A DNA stretch of 64,000 bases. Origin: Devosia faecipullorum. GTDB lineage: Bacteria > Pseudomonadota > Alphaproteobacteria > Rhizobiales > Devosiaceae. Numbering within the stretch: the first letter of the stretch is position 1; each line of letters opens with the position of its first letter. Shown here piece after piece: positions 38,001-46,372 of this stretch. The position numbers were made by a program, and so were the translations under genes. The notes beneath the pieces were generated by a model. The model ran no database searches. It was not told the DNA's origin and saw only the letters and a list, made by a program, of their open reading frames with translations. The stretch is taken from positions 62,001 through 126,000 of the forward strand of contig NZ_JACDXV010000007.1 in NCBI RefSeq assembly GCF_015158295.1, read 5' to 3'.

Positions 38001-38359
38001 TGTAGGGCCTCCGGCAAGGTGCAGTTTCCGTCCGCATCGACGCTGACAAGGGCTTCCCATTCCACCAGGCCCATGTCGAGCGGCCCGCCATAAAGATGGG
38101 GGAAAAGCTGGCCGCCGCGCGATGGCTCCCAGGCCAGCGCCTCACCGAGATCGGCAATGCGCACGGCCAGGATGACCAGATCGGCCTGGCCCCGGAAATG
38201 CAGGCGCAGCGTTTCGGCCAATTGGGTGGCGGTGGAAAAATGCATGTAGCCGTCGCTCGCATCGATGGGCATGCCGGCGTAGCGCCCCGCATGGCGGGCA
38301 GCGGCAAGGGAGGCAATGGTGGCGATCTTGTAGATGAAAGGCGGGTTTTCGATTGGCAT
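37997..38359 (-). CDS. DUF952 family protein
   Basis: Protein of 120 residues of the DUF952 family, recognised by FIYKIATIASLAAARHAGRYAG at the N-terminus, DGYMHFSTATQLAETLRLHF with the conserved His, and the LFPHLYGGPL block. The fold resembles ADP-ribosyltransferase-like domains; no enzymatic role is established that I know of. It is translationally coupled to pyrD (4-bp overlap). Confidence 0.85.
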   Translation of the reverse strand: MPIENPPFIYKIATIASLAAARHAGRYAGMPIDASDGYMHFSTATQLAETLRLHFRGQADLVILAVRIADLGEALAWEPSRGGQLFPHLYGGPLDMGLVEWEALVSVDADGNCTLPEALQ

Positions 38360-38397
38360 GAAGCACCTGCGCGGCGGGGATGGTGCGGGGGTAAAAC

Positions 38398-38414
38398 GTA
38401 AAGGTTCTCTTTAC
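38398..38414. promoter_or_regulatory. Candidate operator: inverted repeat GTAAAG-N5-CTTTAC
   Basis: A perfect 6-bp inverted repeat with a 5-bp spacer, in the 126-bp region between the divergent DUF952-pyrD genes and the S24-type regulator. Its position 38 bp before the first and 72 bp before the second start codon is right for a shared or autoregulatory operator. Not proven. Confidence 0.4.
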
Positions 38415-38485
38415 AAGATGGAGAGCGGACAATACGATAGGACAACATTCCTTCATAAGATATATTTCCTCTCCGGGACCGGCAG

Positions 38486-39133
38486 ATGCTTTCACACAGG
38501 GCCATTTGGGATGGCATTGACGGGCTGGCGCGCCGGCACGGCCATTCCGTATCGGCGCTGGCGCGGCTGGCGGGGCTGGATGCCACCGCATTCAATATTT
38601 CCAAGCGCGTGAGCAAGGATGGGCGGGAGCGCTGGCCGAGCACCGAGAGCATCGCCAAAATCCTCGAAGCGACGGGGGAAAGCTTCGACAGCTTCCTGGC
38701 CGATACCGGCGCCTATATGCAGGCCAGCGGCTTTGCCGAACCGGGGCAGCGCACGGTGCCGCTGCTGGGGCTGGCGCAGGCCGGCATGGGCGGTTTTTTT
38801 GATGGCGCGGGCTTTCCGGTGGGACAAGGCTGGGACGAGATCGAATTGCCCACGCCGCAGGGAAACGGCATTTATGCGCTGGAAGTGAGCGGGGACAGCA
38901 TGGAGCCGCTTTATCGCGAAGGCGACCGGATCGTGGTCTCCCCGACCGAACAGGTGCGGCGGGGCGACAGGGTGGTGGTCAAGACCCGCGACGGCGAGGT
39001 GATGGCAAAAATCCTGGCACGCCAGTCTGCCAAGCAGATCGAACTGCATTCGCTCAACCCCGCCTATGCCCCGCGCATCCTCGATCTGGTGGAGGTGGAA
39101 TGGGTGGCACGGATCATCTGGGCGAGCCAGTGA
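38486..39133 (+). CDS. HTH-type regulator with S24/LexA-like peptidase domain
   Basis: Repressor-like protein of 215 residues. An N-terminal helix-turn-helix of the phage-repressor kind (about residues 10-65) is followed by a LexA/UmuD-type S24 domain. The catalytic Ser lies in SGDSMEPLYREGDRI and the catalytic Lys in GDRVVVKTRDGE, and an Ala-Gly pair (LAQAGMGG) lies in front of the peptidase domain at the expected place for self-cleavage. Its stop overlaps a GTG start of the acetyltransferase gene. The target genes are unknown. Confidence 0.82.
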   Translation: MLSHRAIWDGIDGLARRHGHSVSALARLAGLDATAFNISKRVSKDGRERWPSTESIAKILEATGESFDSFLADTGAYMQASGFAEPGQRTVPLLGLAQAGMGGFFDGAGFPVGQGWDEIELPTPQGNGIYALEVSGDSMEPLYREGDRIVVSPTEQVRRGDRVVVKTRDGEVMAKILARQSAKQIELHSLNPAYAPRILDLVEVEWVARIIWASQ

Positions 39134-39588
39134 GGATCGCGGCGGCCCTGCCAGCGGATGCTGGCGACTGGCTGGCGCTACGTACCACGCTGTGGCCGAG
39201 AGGCGCGGGAGGCGATCATGAAAACGAGATCATGCGCCTGCTGGCCAATGCTGGCGACACGATCAATCTGCTGGCGCGCACCGATGCCGGCGAGGCAATG
39301 GGATTTGCCGAGGCAAGCCTCAGGCGAGATTATGTCAATGGATGCAGAACCTCGCCAGTTGCGTTTCTCGAAGGCATATATGTCCTTCCCGCAGCACGCG
39401 GGCGCGGCGTGGCGCGGGCCTTGGTAACCGCAGTGGAAGACTGGGGCCGGGCGCAGGGATGCACGGAATTCGCTTCGGACGCCTCGCTCGACAATGTCGG
39501 CAGTCACGCCATGCACCGCGCGCTGGGCTTTGAAGAAACGCAGCGTGTGGTGTTTTTCAGGAAAGCGCTGGACTTGACGCTCAGGTGA
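39130..39588 (+). CDS. GNAT acetyltransferase, AAC(6')-like
   Basis: Acetyltransferase of 152 residues resembling aminoglycoside 6'-N-acetyltransferases. Evidence: the N-terminal ADAGDWLALRTTLWP pattern, the acetyl-CoA loop VLPAARGRGVARALV, EFASDASLDNVGSHAMHRALGF and the FFRKAL ending. Chromosomal relatives may act on other amines, so resistance cannot be concluded. I use the GTG at 39130 that overlaps the regulator's TGA (GTGA); a frame from 39100 would overlap more. Coupled translation with an S24-type regulator is unusual. Confidence 0.75.
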   Translation: MRIAAALPADAGDWLALRTTLWPRGAGGDHENEIMRLLANAGDTINLLARTDAGEAMGFAEASLRRDYVNGCRTSPVAFLEGIYVLPAARGRGVARALVTAVEDWGRAQGCTEFASDASLDNVGSHAMHRALGFEETQRVVFFRKALDLTLR

Positions 39589-39605
39589 AAAGGGACGATG
39601 CCCCC

Positions 39606-40268
39606 TTCCGGCGTCATTGCCCGGCTGGTCCGGGCAATCCATCGCGGGGTCGTGCAGGCGGAAGCATGGACCACCGGGACAAGCCCGGTGGTGACGGGAG
39701 GAGAGGGTGGCGGGCCTTGGGCGGGCCGGGTGGCACTCAATTTTTTGGGAAAGCGCCGTGTCAGGCGCGCCGGTCAGAAGGGGCCCCCCTCCCGTCCGGC
39801 GCATTGCCCGGCTGGTCCGGGCAATCCATGGCGGATCGTTCAAGCGGCGGCATGGACCACCGGGACAAGCCCGGTGGTGACGAGGGGAGAGGGTGGCGGG
39901 CCTTGGGCGGGCCGGGTGGCACTCAATTTCTTCGGGAAAGCGCTGTGTCAGGCGCACAGGTCAGAAGGGGCAATGCCTCCCCTCCTTCGTCATTGCCCGG
40001 CTTGTCCGGGCAATCCATCGCAGGATCGTGCAAGCGGCGGCGTGGACCACCGGGACAAGCCCGGTGGTGACGATGGGGAGAGGGTGGCGGGCCTTGGGCG
40101 GGCCGGGTGGCACTCAATTTCTTCGGGAAAGCGCTGTGTCAGGCGCACAGGTCAGAAGGGGCAATGCCTCCCCTCCTTCGTCATTGCCCGGCTGGTCCGG
40201 GCAATCCATGGCGGGATCGTGCAGGCGGCGGCGTGGACCACCGGGACAAGCCCGGTGGTGACAAGAGG
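39606..40268. repeat. Tandem array, four units of about 189 bp, upstream of lysK end
   Basis: Four imperfect direct repeats whose CATTGCCCGG cores start at 39615, 39802, 39991 and 40182 (periods 187, 189 and 191 bp). Each unit has a GCCCGGCTGGTCCGGGC-type stem-loop and an ACCACCGGG...CCCGGTGGT stem-loop, joined by a GGGCGGGCCGGGTGGCACTC stretch. The array fills the space between the convergent acetyltransferase and lysK genes. Frames such as those reading through several units are artefacts of the periodicity. The same core palindrome is used in the deoA-deoB array, but the inter-stem sequence differs. Confidence 0.9.
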
Positions 40269-40305
40269 AGAGGGCTGAGGCCTTTGTGACGCCGGGTGGG
40301 CCCGG

Positions 40306-41949
40306 TCAGCCCGCGAGTTTTCCGGCCAGCGCGTCGGCGATGAGCTGGCGGGTGTTGTCGATGCCGTAAAGGGCGGCGAAGGAGCCGAAGCGGGGGCCGC
40401 GTTCCTGGCCGATCAGCACCTGATAGAGCATCTGGAAGAAGTCGCCGGAAACGCCGGGACCGCCGGTGGGGCTCTTTTTGGAATGATCCTGATAGCGCTC
40501 GATGACGCGCGCCACGTCGAGCGAAGCATTCTGGATGTCTTCGTTGCTGGCGTCGGGCGGCAGGGCGGCGAAGGCCGAAGACAGGGCTTCGAGCGCGGCG
40601 CGCTCGACATCGTCGGGCGCGCGATAGGTCTTTTCCACGAAATCGCGGAAATAGCGCAGGGCATAGGAGACCAGCGCATCGAGATGCGGATGGGTCTTGG
40701 CCGACACGCCCGGCACATGAGCCGAGATATAGCCCCACATGACCTCGGGCGTTTCCGGGTTCGACGCGGTTGCCAGATTCAGCAGCAGCGAGAAGGTGAC
40801 CGGCATGTCCACCTTGGGCACATTGCCGAAATGCACGTGGAAGGCGGGGTTTTCCACGCGCGCGGCTGCATCCTGGCGCTCGAAGGCGGCGACATGGGTG
40901 AAATATTCATCCACGGCGCGCGGAATGACGTCGAAATGCAGGCGCTTGGCCACGCGCGGCTTCTGGAACATGTAGAGGCCGAGGCTTTCCGTGGGGGCAT
41001 AGGTCAGCCATTCATCGATGGTCAGGCCATTGCCCTTGGACTTGGAAATCTTCTGGCCCTCGGCGTCGAGGAACAGTTCATAGACGTAATGTTCGGGTGG
41101 CGTGCCGCCCAGAATGGCGCAAATCCGGTCATAAATCACCTGATTGGACTGGTGATCCTTGCCGAACATCTCGAAATCGACGCCGAGCGCGGCCCAGCGC
41201 ATGCCGAAATCGGGCTTCCATTGCAGCTTCACATTGCCGCCGGTGACCGGCAATGTGGTGTCGCGCCCATCCTCATCGGTGAAGGTGATCGTGCCATCCT
41301 TGGCATTGACCTCTTTCATCGGCACATAAAGGACGCGGCCCGAAGCCGGGGAAATTGGAAGGAAGGGCGAATAGGTGGCCTGCCGTTCGGCCCCAAGGGT
41401 GGGCAGCATCACCTTCATGATGTCGTCATAGCGCTCGGCGGCGCGCAACAGCACGGTATCGAACTTGCCGCTGCGGTAATATTCGGTAGCGCTGGCAAAT
41501 TCGTAATCGAAGCCGAACGTGTCGAGGAAGCGGCGCAGCATGGCGTTATTGTGCTCGCCGAAACTGGCATATTCATTGGTCCAGGGATCGGGCACGGCGG
41601 TCAGCGGCTTTTGCAGATGCGGCTCCATGGCCTCCTTGGAGGGCACGGTATCGGGAATCTTGCGCATGCCGTCGAGATCGTCGGAAAAGCAGATCAGCCG
41701 GGTCGGAATCTGGTCGCGCGTCAATAGGCGGAAGGCGGTGCGCACCATGGTGGTGCGGGCCACTTCGCCAAAGGTGCCGATATGGGGCAGGCCCGAGGGG
41801 CCATAGCCGGTCTCGAACAGGGCTTCGCCCTTGCCCGACTTTTCCAGCCGTTTGACGATCTTGCGCGCTTCCTCGAACGGCCAGGCGCGCGCGTTCTGCG
41901 CGGGCTCGAAAAAGGAGGGGTCAAGGGCGGGCAAAGCGGCGGGCGACAC
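40306..41949 (-). CDS. lysK: Lysyl-tRNA synthetase, class I
   Basis: Charges tRNA-Lys. The 547-residue protein is a class I enzyme, the archaeal-type form used by many alphaproteobacteria in place of class II LysS. The HIGH-like motif is PHIGT in [16 protein letters not shown] and the KMSKS-like motif is [10 protein letters not shown] chose the GTG at 41949 (protein starting [15 protein letters not shown]) since it fits the usual length; the open frame extends to 42051 with a Ser/Thr-rich stretch of no family match. It is convergent with the acetyltransferase across the tandem array. Confidence 0.93.
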   Translation of the reverse strand: MSPAALPALDPSFFEPAQNARAWPFEEARKIVKRLEKSGKGEALFETGYGPSGLPHIGTFGEVARTTMVRTAFRLLTRDQIPTRLICFSDDLDGMRKIPDTVPSKEAMEPHLQKPLTAVPDPWTNEYASFGEHNNAMLRRFLDTFGFDYEFASATEYYRSGKFDTVLLRAAERYDDIMKVMLPTLGAERQATYSPFLPISPASGRVLYVPMKEVNAKDGTITFTDEDGRDTTLPVTGGNVKLQWKPDFGMRWAALGVDFEMFGKDHQSNQVIYDRICAILGGTPPEHYVYELFLDAEGQKISKSKGNGLTIDEWLTYAPTESLGLYMFQKPRVAKRLHFDVIPRAVDEYFTHVAAFERQDAAARVENPAFHVHFGNVPKVDMPVTFSLLLNLATASNPETPEVMWGYISAHVPGVSAKTHPHLDALVSYALRYFRDFVEKTYRAPDDVERAALEALSSAFAALPPDASNEDIQNASLDVARVIERYQDHSKKSPTGGPGVSGDFFQMLYQVLIGQERGPRFGSFAALYGIDNTRQLIADALAGKLAG

Positions 41950-42093
41950 GGGTGCAGCAGCCTTTCGGGACAAAGGAGAGGATGAAGACCGGTAAGTGCA
42001 CGTTCTGAGGTGCGGCGTCAATGTCGCAGGTGCTTGCGCCGGGCCGGGCAAGAGCCTAGTTCTTGACCATTATCCCCAGACGAGACCCGCATT

Positions 42094-42507
42094 ATGACCC
42101 TTGATGCCCATGACGCGCTCATCCATGTGATGATCGTCGCCGCCACGTCCGACAGCGCGATCACCGAGAGGGAGCTGACCCGGATCAAGGCGCTGATCGA
42201 GCGGCTGCCGGTATTCGAGGGCTTCGAAAAGGCGCGGCTGGAAGCGGTGGCCAATGCTTGCGCCGATATTCTCAACGGCCCGGACGGGCTTGATCGCGTG
42301 CTGGACAATGCCGTCGCCGCCCTGCCCGAGAAATTGCAGGACACGCTCTATGCGCTGGCGGTGGAGGTGACGGCGGTGGACCTCTTCCTCGAACAGGAAG
42401 AATTGCGCTTCCTCGAAATGCTGCGCGACAAGCTGAAGCTGGACCGGCTGACCACGGCGGCCATCGAAGTGGCGGCGCGGGCGCGGCACCGGAAATTGCC
42501 GGGGTAA
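42094..42507 (+). CDS. TerB-family (tellurite resistance-like) protein
   Basis: All-helical acidic protein of 137 residues of the TerB/DjlA domain family, shown by the paired helices with MIVAATSDSAITERELTRIKALIERLP near the start and TAVDLFLEQEELRFLEMLRDKLKLD near the end; the Asp/Glu pattern is suited to divalent metal binding. There are no other ter genes nearby, so a tellurite phenotype is not implied. Divergent from lysK. Confidence 0.75.
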   Translation: MTLDAHDALIHVMIVAATSDSAITERELTRIKALIERLPVFEGFEKARLEAVANACADILNGPDGLDRVLDNAVAALPEKLQDTLYALAVEVTAVDLFLEQEELRFLEMLRDKLKLDRLTTAAIEVAARARHRKLPG

Positions 42508-42531
42508 TGGTCTAACCGCGCGGAGACATGG

Positions 42532-42550
42532 ATTGCCCGGACGAGCCGGG
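42532..42550. repeat. Palindromic repeat family A, decayed copy
   Basis: ATTGCCCGG / CCGGGCCAT with a 5-base loop; one arm differs from the other copies (CCAT for CAAT). It lies 25 bp after the TerB-like gene, just before a family B repeat. Confidence 0.55.
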
Positions 42551-42572
42551 CCATGACGGCGGGCGGCTCAGT

Positions 42573-42678
42573 GCATGTCTTTGTCCCGAAAGTGGCTCCG
42601 GTTTCGGGACAAAGACATGCACAAAAACAAGGGGCTAAAGCGCAGAGCGCGACTCTGAAAGATCGCGTCGCGCTTTAG
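42573..42678. repeat. Dispersed repeat family B, well preserved copy
   Basis: Two inverted repeats in a row: a perfect 19-bp pair GCATGTCTTTGTCCCGAAA (42573-42591) with its reverse complement at 42602-42620 around a 10-base loop, and CTAAAGCGC (42635-42643) with GCGCTTTAG (42670-42678). A related but decayed element is at 2916-3016. The element ends on the stop codon of the downstream convergent gene (TTA at 42675-42677), so it supplies part of that gene's end. Confidence 0.8.
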
Positions 42679-43535
42679 TAAAAGCCCACCGGGAACCAGC
42701 GCAGATAGAGTTCGTCCAGCGTGCCGTTCTGCTTGAGGCGGACCAGGGCCCAGTCGATGGCGTGGCGCACCGGGTCATTGCCGGCCGGCACGGCGATGGC
42801 CATGCCCTCGCCAAAGAGCTGGGGCCGGAAATAGGCCTCGCCGGCAAAGCCGCAACAGCCAAGATTTTCGTTGAGCCAGAACGAGGCGCGCATGGCATCG
42901 CCGAAGAACGCCCCGGCATTGCCGGTCCGCACCGCTTCGAGCGCCGCGATCTCGTCGCCGAAACCGACAATTTCCGCTTCCGGCAGATAGCGGGCGAGAA
43001 AATCCTCATGCGCGCCGCCGGCGCGCACGGCGACGCGCTGGCCGGCGAGGGCTTGGGCGTTGAAAGTGCCGATCGCATCGGCGCGGGTAACGAAGCGCCC
43101 CGGCAGAGCCAGATAGATCGAGGAAAAATCGAAGATTTCGCCGTTCTCCGCCGTCATGGCGAGACCGGCGATCAGCGCATCGCCCTGACTATCGGCCAGC
43201 GCCGTGGCGGCCTGTTCCCAGGGCCAGGCCTGGATGGTGCAGGCAACATTGACCTCGATGCAGATGCGGCGCGCCAGATCGATATTGAAGCCGATCAATT
43301 CGCCCGCATCGTCGCGAAAATTGAAGGGCGGGAAATCGGCGCTGGTCAGAAAGCGGATGGCCGGAACCGGCTGGAGATTGGGCAGGATTTCCCGCGCATC
43401 GGGATCGGCATGATAGGGGATCGGCTGGGCGAATGCGGGGGCGGAGAGGAGGGCAAGAGCGGCGAGAAGTGTTGCGCCGCGCCTCAGTGCCCGCCAGCCT
43501 AATTGCTGCTTTGGGGGAGCAGGCGCGGGTCTCAT
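42675..43535 (-). CDS. Extracellular solute-binding protein, family 3
   Basis: Periplasmic binding protein of 286 residues of the amino-acid/polar compound type. A basic start and a hydrophobic segment ending AFAQ form a signal peptide of about 37 residues. The mature part has RFLTSADFPPFNFRDDAGELIGFNIDLARRICIE, the typical family 3 opening. No permease or ATPase genes are adjacent, so it is an orphan; alternatives include a sensor-type or enzyme-like role. The long upstream frame to 43712 lies outside any family match. The stop codon is within a dispersed repeat. Confidence 0.8.
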   Translation of the reverse strand: MRPAPAPPKQQLGWRALRRGATLLAALALLSAPAFAQPIPYHADPDAREILPNLQPVPAIRFLTSADFPPFNFRDDAGELIGFNIDLARRICIEVNVACTIQAWPWEQAATALADSQGDALIAGLAMTAENGEIFDFSSIYLALPGRFVTRADAIGTFNAQALAGQRVAVRAGGAHEDFLARYLPEAEIVGFGDEIAALEAVRTGNAGAFFGDAMRASFWLNENLGCCGFAGEAYFRPQLFGEGMAIAVPAGNDPVRHAIDWALVRLKQNGTLDELYLRWFPVGFY

Positions 43536-43692
43536 GGGGAGTGCGGATAGGCAGGAACCCCCACCCTCGTTCCCTCCTCTCAAGGGGGAGGGAGGCGATG
43601 GAGCCGCGCTATCGGGGCGTTCGAGGCGGAGGCTGGTCGTTGAGGGGGAGCAGGCGATCGACCCACCCGATTTGTGCGGCGCCCACATCACC

Positions 43693-44901
43693 TCACACCT
43701 GATCCAGGCCATAGAGCAGATCGGCGATCAGGTCGTCGGGGTCTTCAAGGCCGACCGAGAAGCGCAGGAGGCCGGGGGTGACGCCGATTTCGAGACGGAC
43801 GTCTTCGGTCAGGCGCGCATGGGTGGTGGTGCGCGGATGGGTGATCAGCGATTTGGCGTCACCCAGATTGTTGGAAATCAGGATCACCGCCAGATTGTCG
43901 GAGAGGGCGAACGCCCCGTCCTGCCCGCCCTTGACGTCGATGGCAAAAAGGGTCGAGCCGCGCGTCATCTGGCGCTTGCCCAATTCGTATTGGGGGTGGC
44001 TGGGGTGATGGGGATAGATGATGCGCTCGACCTTGGGATGGCCGGCCAGGGCGTTCACGATCTTTTCGGCGCTGTCATTCATGCGCTCGATGCGCAGGGC
44101 ATAGGTTTCCAGCCCCTTGAGCAGCACCCAGGCATTGAAGGCGCTGAGCGTGGCGCCGGTCTGGCGCAGAAAGGTATGGACGTCGCCTTCGATCAATTCC
44201 CGGGACCCCAGGACAATGCCGCCCAGCACCCTGCCCTGCCCGTCGATATGCTTGGTGGCCGAATAGGTGACGAGGTCGGCCCCCAGTTCCAGCGGCTTCT
44301 GGTAGAGCGCGGTTGAAAAGACATTATCGACGATCAGTTTTGCGCCATGGGCATGGGCAATCTCGGCTACGGCCTTGATGTCCACCAGTTCCAGCGTCGG
44401 ATTGGTCGGCGTCTCAATGAACACCACCTTGGTATTGGGCTGCATGGCGCGGGCGAAGTTTTCGGGATCGCGGCCATCCACCAGGGTCGAGGCGACGCCG
44501 AAGCGCGGCGCATAGTCTTCCACCACATAGCGACAGCCGCCGAACAGGGCCTGGGCGGCGACGATATGGTCCCCGGCCCGCACCTGGCTCATCACTGCAT
44601 TGGTGACGGCGGCCATGCCTGAGGCAAAGGCGCGGCCGGCTTCGGCGCCTTCGAGCAGCGCCATGCGCTCCTGAAACACATCGACGGTGGGATTGGCGAA
44701 GCGGGAATAATTGTGGCCGCCGGCAATCTTGTTCTGGAACAGCAATTCGGCGTGTTCGGAACTGGGATAGGAATAGCCGGAATTGAGGAAAAGGGCTTCG
44801 CTTGTCTCGTTGAACGCCGTGCGTTTGCCCCCGCCATGCACCATCTGCGTCGCTGCCGAAAGCTTGCGGGGGTCATGGAGGGGATTGTTCTTTTTCGACA
44901 T
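43693..44901 (-). CDS. metZ: O-succinylhomoserine sulfhydrylase
   Basis: PLP enzyme making homocysteine from O-succinylhomoserine and sulfide in methionine synthesis. The 402-residue protein has the Cys/Met-metabolism PLP lysine in TYSATKHIDGQGRVLGG, the RFANPTVDVFQERMALLEGAEAGRAFASGMAA substrate region and FIETPTNPTLELVDI. Choice of metZ over cystathionine synthase or beta-lyase rests on these motifs and on the SAM-II riboswitch in front, which is known to control met genes in alphaproteobacteria. The start at 44901 has a GAAGGCGCC leader. Confidence 0.9.
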   Translation of the reverse strand: MSKKNNPLHDPRKLSAATQMVHGGGKRTAFNETSEALFLNSGYSYPSSEHAELLFQNKIAGGHNYSRFANPTVDVFQERMALLEGAEAGRAFASGMAAVTNAVMSQVRAGDHIVAAQALFGGCRYVVEDYAPRFGVASTLVDGRDPENFARAMQPNTKVVFIETPTNPTLELVDIKAVAEIAHAHGAKLIVDNVFSTALYQKPLELGADLVTYSATKHIDGQGRVLGGIVLGSRELIEGDVHTFLRQTGATLSAFNAWVLLKGLETYALRIERMNDSAEKIVNALAGHPKVERIIYPHHPSHPQYELGKRQMTRGSTLFAIDVKGGQDGAFALSDNLAVILISNNLGDAKSLITHPRTTTHARLTEDVRLEIGVTPGLLRFSVGLEDPDDLIADLLYGLDQV

Positions 44902-44921
44902 TTTGAGGCGCCTTCAAACGG

Positions 44922-44949
44922 AAAAAACCGGCACGCTTGGCGGCCGGTT
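44922..44949 (-). terminator. Terminator between SAM-II aptamer and metZ
   Basis: Stem AACCGGC / GCCGGTT (RNA 5' arm at 44943-44949, 3' arm at 44926-44932, minus strand) with a run of U (44922-44927) after it, 21 bases before the metZ start codon. It is positioned to stop transcription when the riboswitch is ligand-bound. Confidence 0.75.
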
Positions 44950-44954
44950 ACAAA

Positions 44955-45031
44955 CGGTCTTTAGCACTTTGATTCCGAAACCGTAGCATTCAGCCTCGTA
45001 GTGGCTGCAAGCGACCGGCCAAATCACCACT
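44955..45031 (-). promoter_or_regulatory. SAM-II riboswitch aptamer
   Basis: S-adenosylmethionine-binding RNA in the metZ leader. Read on the minus strand, P1 is AGTGG (45027-45031) with CCACT (45000-45004); the loop has GATTTGG and GCTTGCAG; the 3' part has the conserved GCTAAAGACCG. The pseudoknot pairs CGGTC in the loop (45013-45017) with GACCG (44955-44959), all five pairs complementary. Conserved blocks and order match the SAM-II (metA motif) class as I know it. Binding SAM would lower metZ expression. Confidence 0.9.
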
Positions 45032-45112
45032 GGGACGCGATCTAAAGCCAATCGGTCTTTGCCGTCAATCGCGAGGTTGCTGGGGAAGACGGCCCTGCTC
45101 GTTCCCTGATCG

Positions 45113-45190
45113 TCATTCCAAGCTTGTCCGGGTAATCCAGACTTGGCACAAGGGGAAAGATGGATCGCCGGGACGAGCCCGACGATGACG
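45113..45190. repeat. Palindromic repeats near the dcd start (family A-like)
   Basis: Two diverged relatives of the family A elements, an AAGCTTGTCCGGGTAATCC half and a GATCGCCGGGACGAGCCCGACGATGAC stem-loop, upstream of dcd. They resemble the paired stem-loops of the tandem arrays but are decayed. Confidence 0.4.
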
Positions 45191-45210
45191 GTCGCAAAGA
45201 GAACCATTAT

Positions 45211-46317
45211 ATGAGCGACATTTGGCCCAAGGGCGTGTTCACTGCACGATTGATCGAGAAGCTGCATGGGGAAGGCGCAATCATTGCGGCGCGGCCTTTC
45301 GATGACGATCAGGTGCAGCCGGCCAGCCTCGACCTGCGGCTGGGCAAGACCGCATTCCGGGTGCGCTCCAGTTTCCTGCCCGGCCCGGCCCATTCGGTGG
45401 CCGAGCGGATCGAAGCGCTGAAACTGCACGAAATCGACCTGTCCAAGGGCGCGGTGCTGGAGCGCGGCTGCGTCTATCTGGTGCCGCTCGAGGAGAGTCT
45501 CGCCTTGCCCGCAGGGGTCAGCGCCTCGGCCAATCCGAAAAGCTCGACCGGGCGGCTCGATGTGTTTACTCGCGTCATCGGCGACCGGGCGCGTGGCTTC
45601 GACCAATTGCCCGAGGGCTATAATGGGCCGCTCTATCTCGAAATCAGCCCGCGCACCTTTCCGGTGCTGGTGCGGACCGGCTCGCGGCTGAGCCAGATGC
45701 GCTTCCGGCGCGGCGACAGCCGGCTCTCGGTGGAAGAGCACAAGGCGCTGCATGCATCCGACACATTGGTGATCGGCGGACAGCAGCCGGTCGATCATGG
45801 TGTGGCCCTGTCCATCGACCTCCTGGGCCAGGGCCGGAACGGGCTGATCGGCTTCCGCTCCAAGCGCCATACGGCGGTGATCGACGTGGACCAGAAGGGC
45901 GCATTGGACGTGCTCGATTTCTGGGAGCCGCTTTATGCGCGCGGGCGGAGCGAACTGATCCTCGACCCGGATGAATTCTATATTCTCGTGAGCCTAGAAG
46001 CGGTGCATGTGCCGCCAACCCATGCGGCCGAAATGGTGCCCTTCGATCCGCTGGTGGGCGAATTCCGTGTCCATTATGCCGGTTTCTTCGATCCCGGCTT
46101 CGGCCATTCGGCGGCGGGTGGCACCGGCAGCCGGGCGGTACTGGAAGTGCGCAGCCGCGAAGTGCCGTTCCTGCTCGGCCATGGGCAGATCATCGGCCGG
46201 CTGATCTATGAGAATCTGGCGGAAAAGCCGGACCGGCTCTATGGCAGCGACCTGGGCTCGAACTATCAGGCCCAGACGCTCAAGCTCTCCAAGCATTTCA
46301 AGCCCTTCGAGGGCTGA
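45211..46317 (+). CDS. dcd: dCTP deaminase, long two-domain form
   Basis: Deaminates dCTP to dUTP for thymidylate synthesis. The product is 368 residues, about twice the usual Dcd (about 190). The first half contains ASLDLRLGKTAFRVRSSFLPG and VSASANPKSSTGRLDVFTRV; the second half has a duplicated-looking fold with LSIDLLGQ and EFYILVSLEAVHVPPTHAAEMVPFDPLVGEF. This long form is normal in Rhizobiales. ATG 45211 is taken as start; a frame to 45160 includes repeat sequence. Confidence 0.85.
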   Translation: MSDIWPKGVFTARLIEKLHGEGAIIAARPFDDDQVQPASLDLRLGKTAFRVRSSFLPGPAHSVAERIEALKLHEIDLSKGAVLERGCVYLVPLEESLALPAGVSASANPKSSTGRLDVFTRVIGDRARGFDQLPEGYNGPLYLEISPRTFPVLVRTGSRLSQMRFRRGDSRLSVEEHKALHASDTLVIGGQQPVDHGVALSIDLLGQGRNGLIGFRSKRHTAVIDVDQKGALDVLDFWEPLYARGRSELILDPDEFYILVSLEAVHVPPTHAAEMVPFDPLVGEFRVHYAGFFDPGFGHSAAGGTGSRAVLEVRSREVPFLLGHGQIIGRLIYENLAEKPDRLYGSDLGSNYQAQTLKLSKHFKPFEG

Positions 46318-46323
46318 ATGGCC

Positions 46324-46361
46324 GCGCCGCCGCGCTGTCCTTAAAAGGGCAGCAGCGGCGC
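46324..46361. terminator. Hairpin between convergent dcd and small secreted gene
   Basis: Long GC-rich stem with a TTAAAA loop (CGCTGTCC...GGGCAGC and flanking GCCGC/GCGGC), imperfect with one bulge. No clear U-tract; it could still act in both directions. Confidence 0.4.
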
Positions 46362-46372
46362 TGGCGCGGGGA

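Noticed and set aside
39606-40268. Open frames such as those of 161, 226 and 122 residues across the second array
   Set aside because: They repeat the same peptide with each unit and are made by the periodic stem-loops; no starts or ribosome sites of note.
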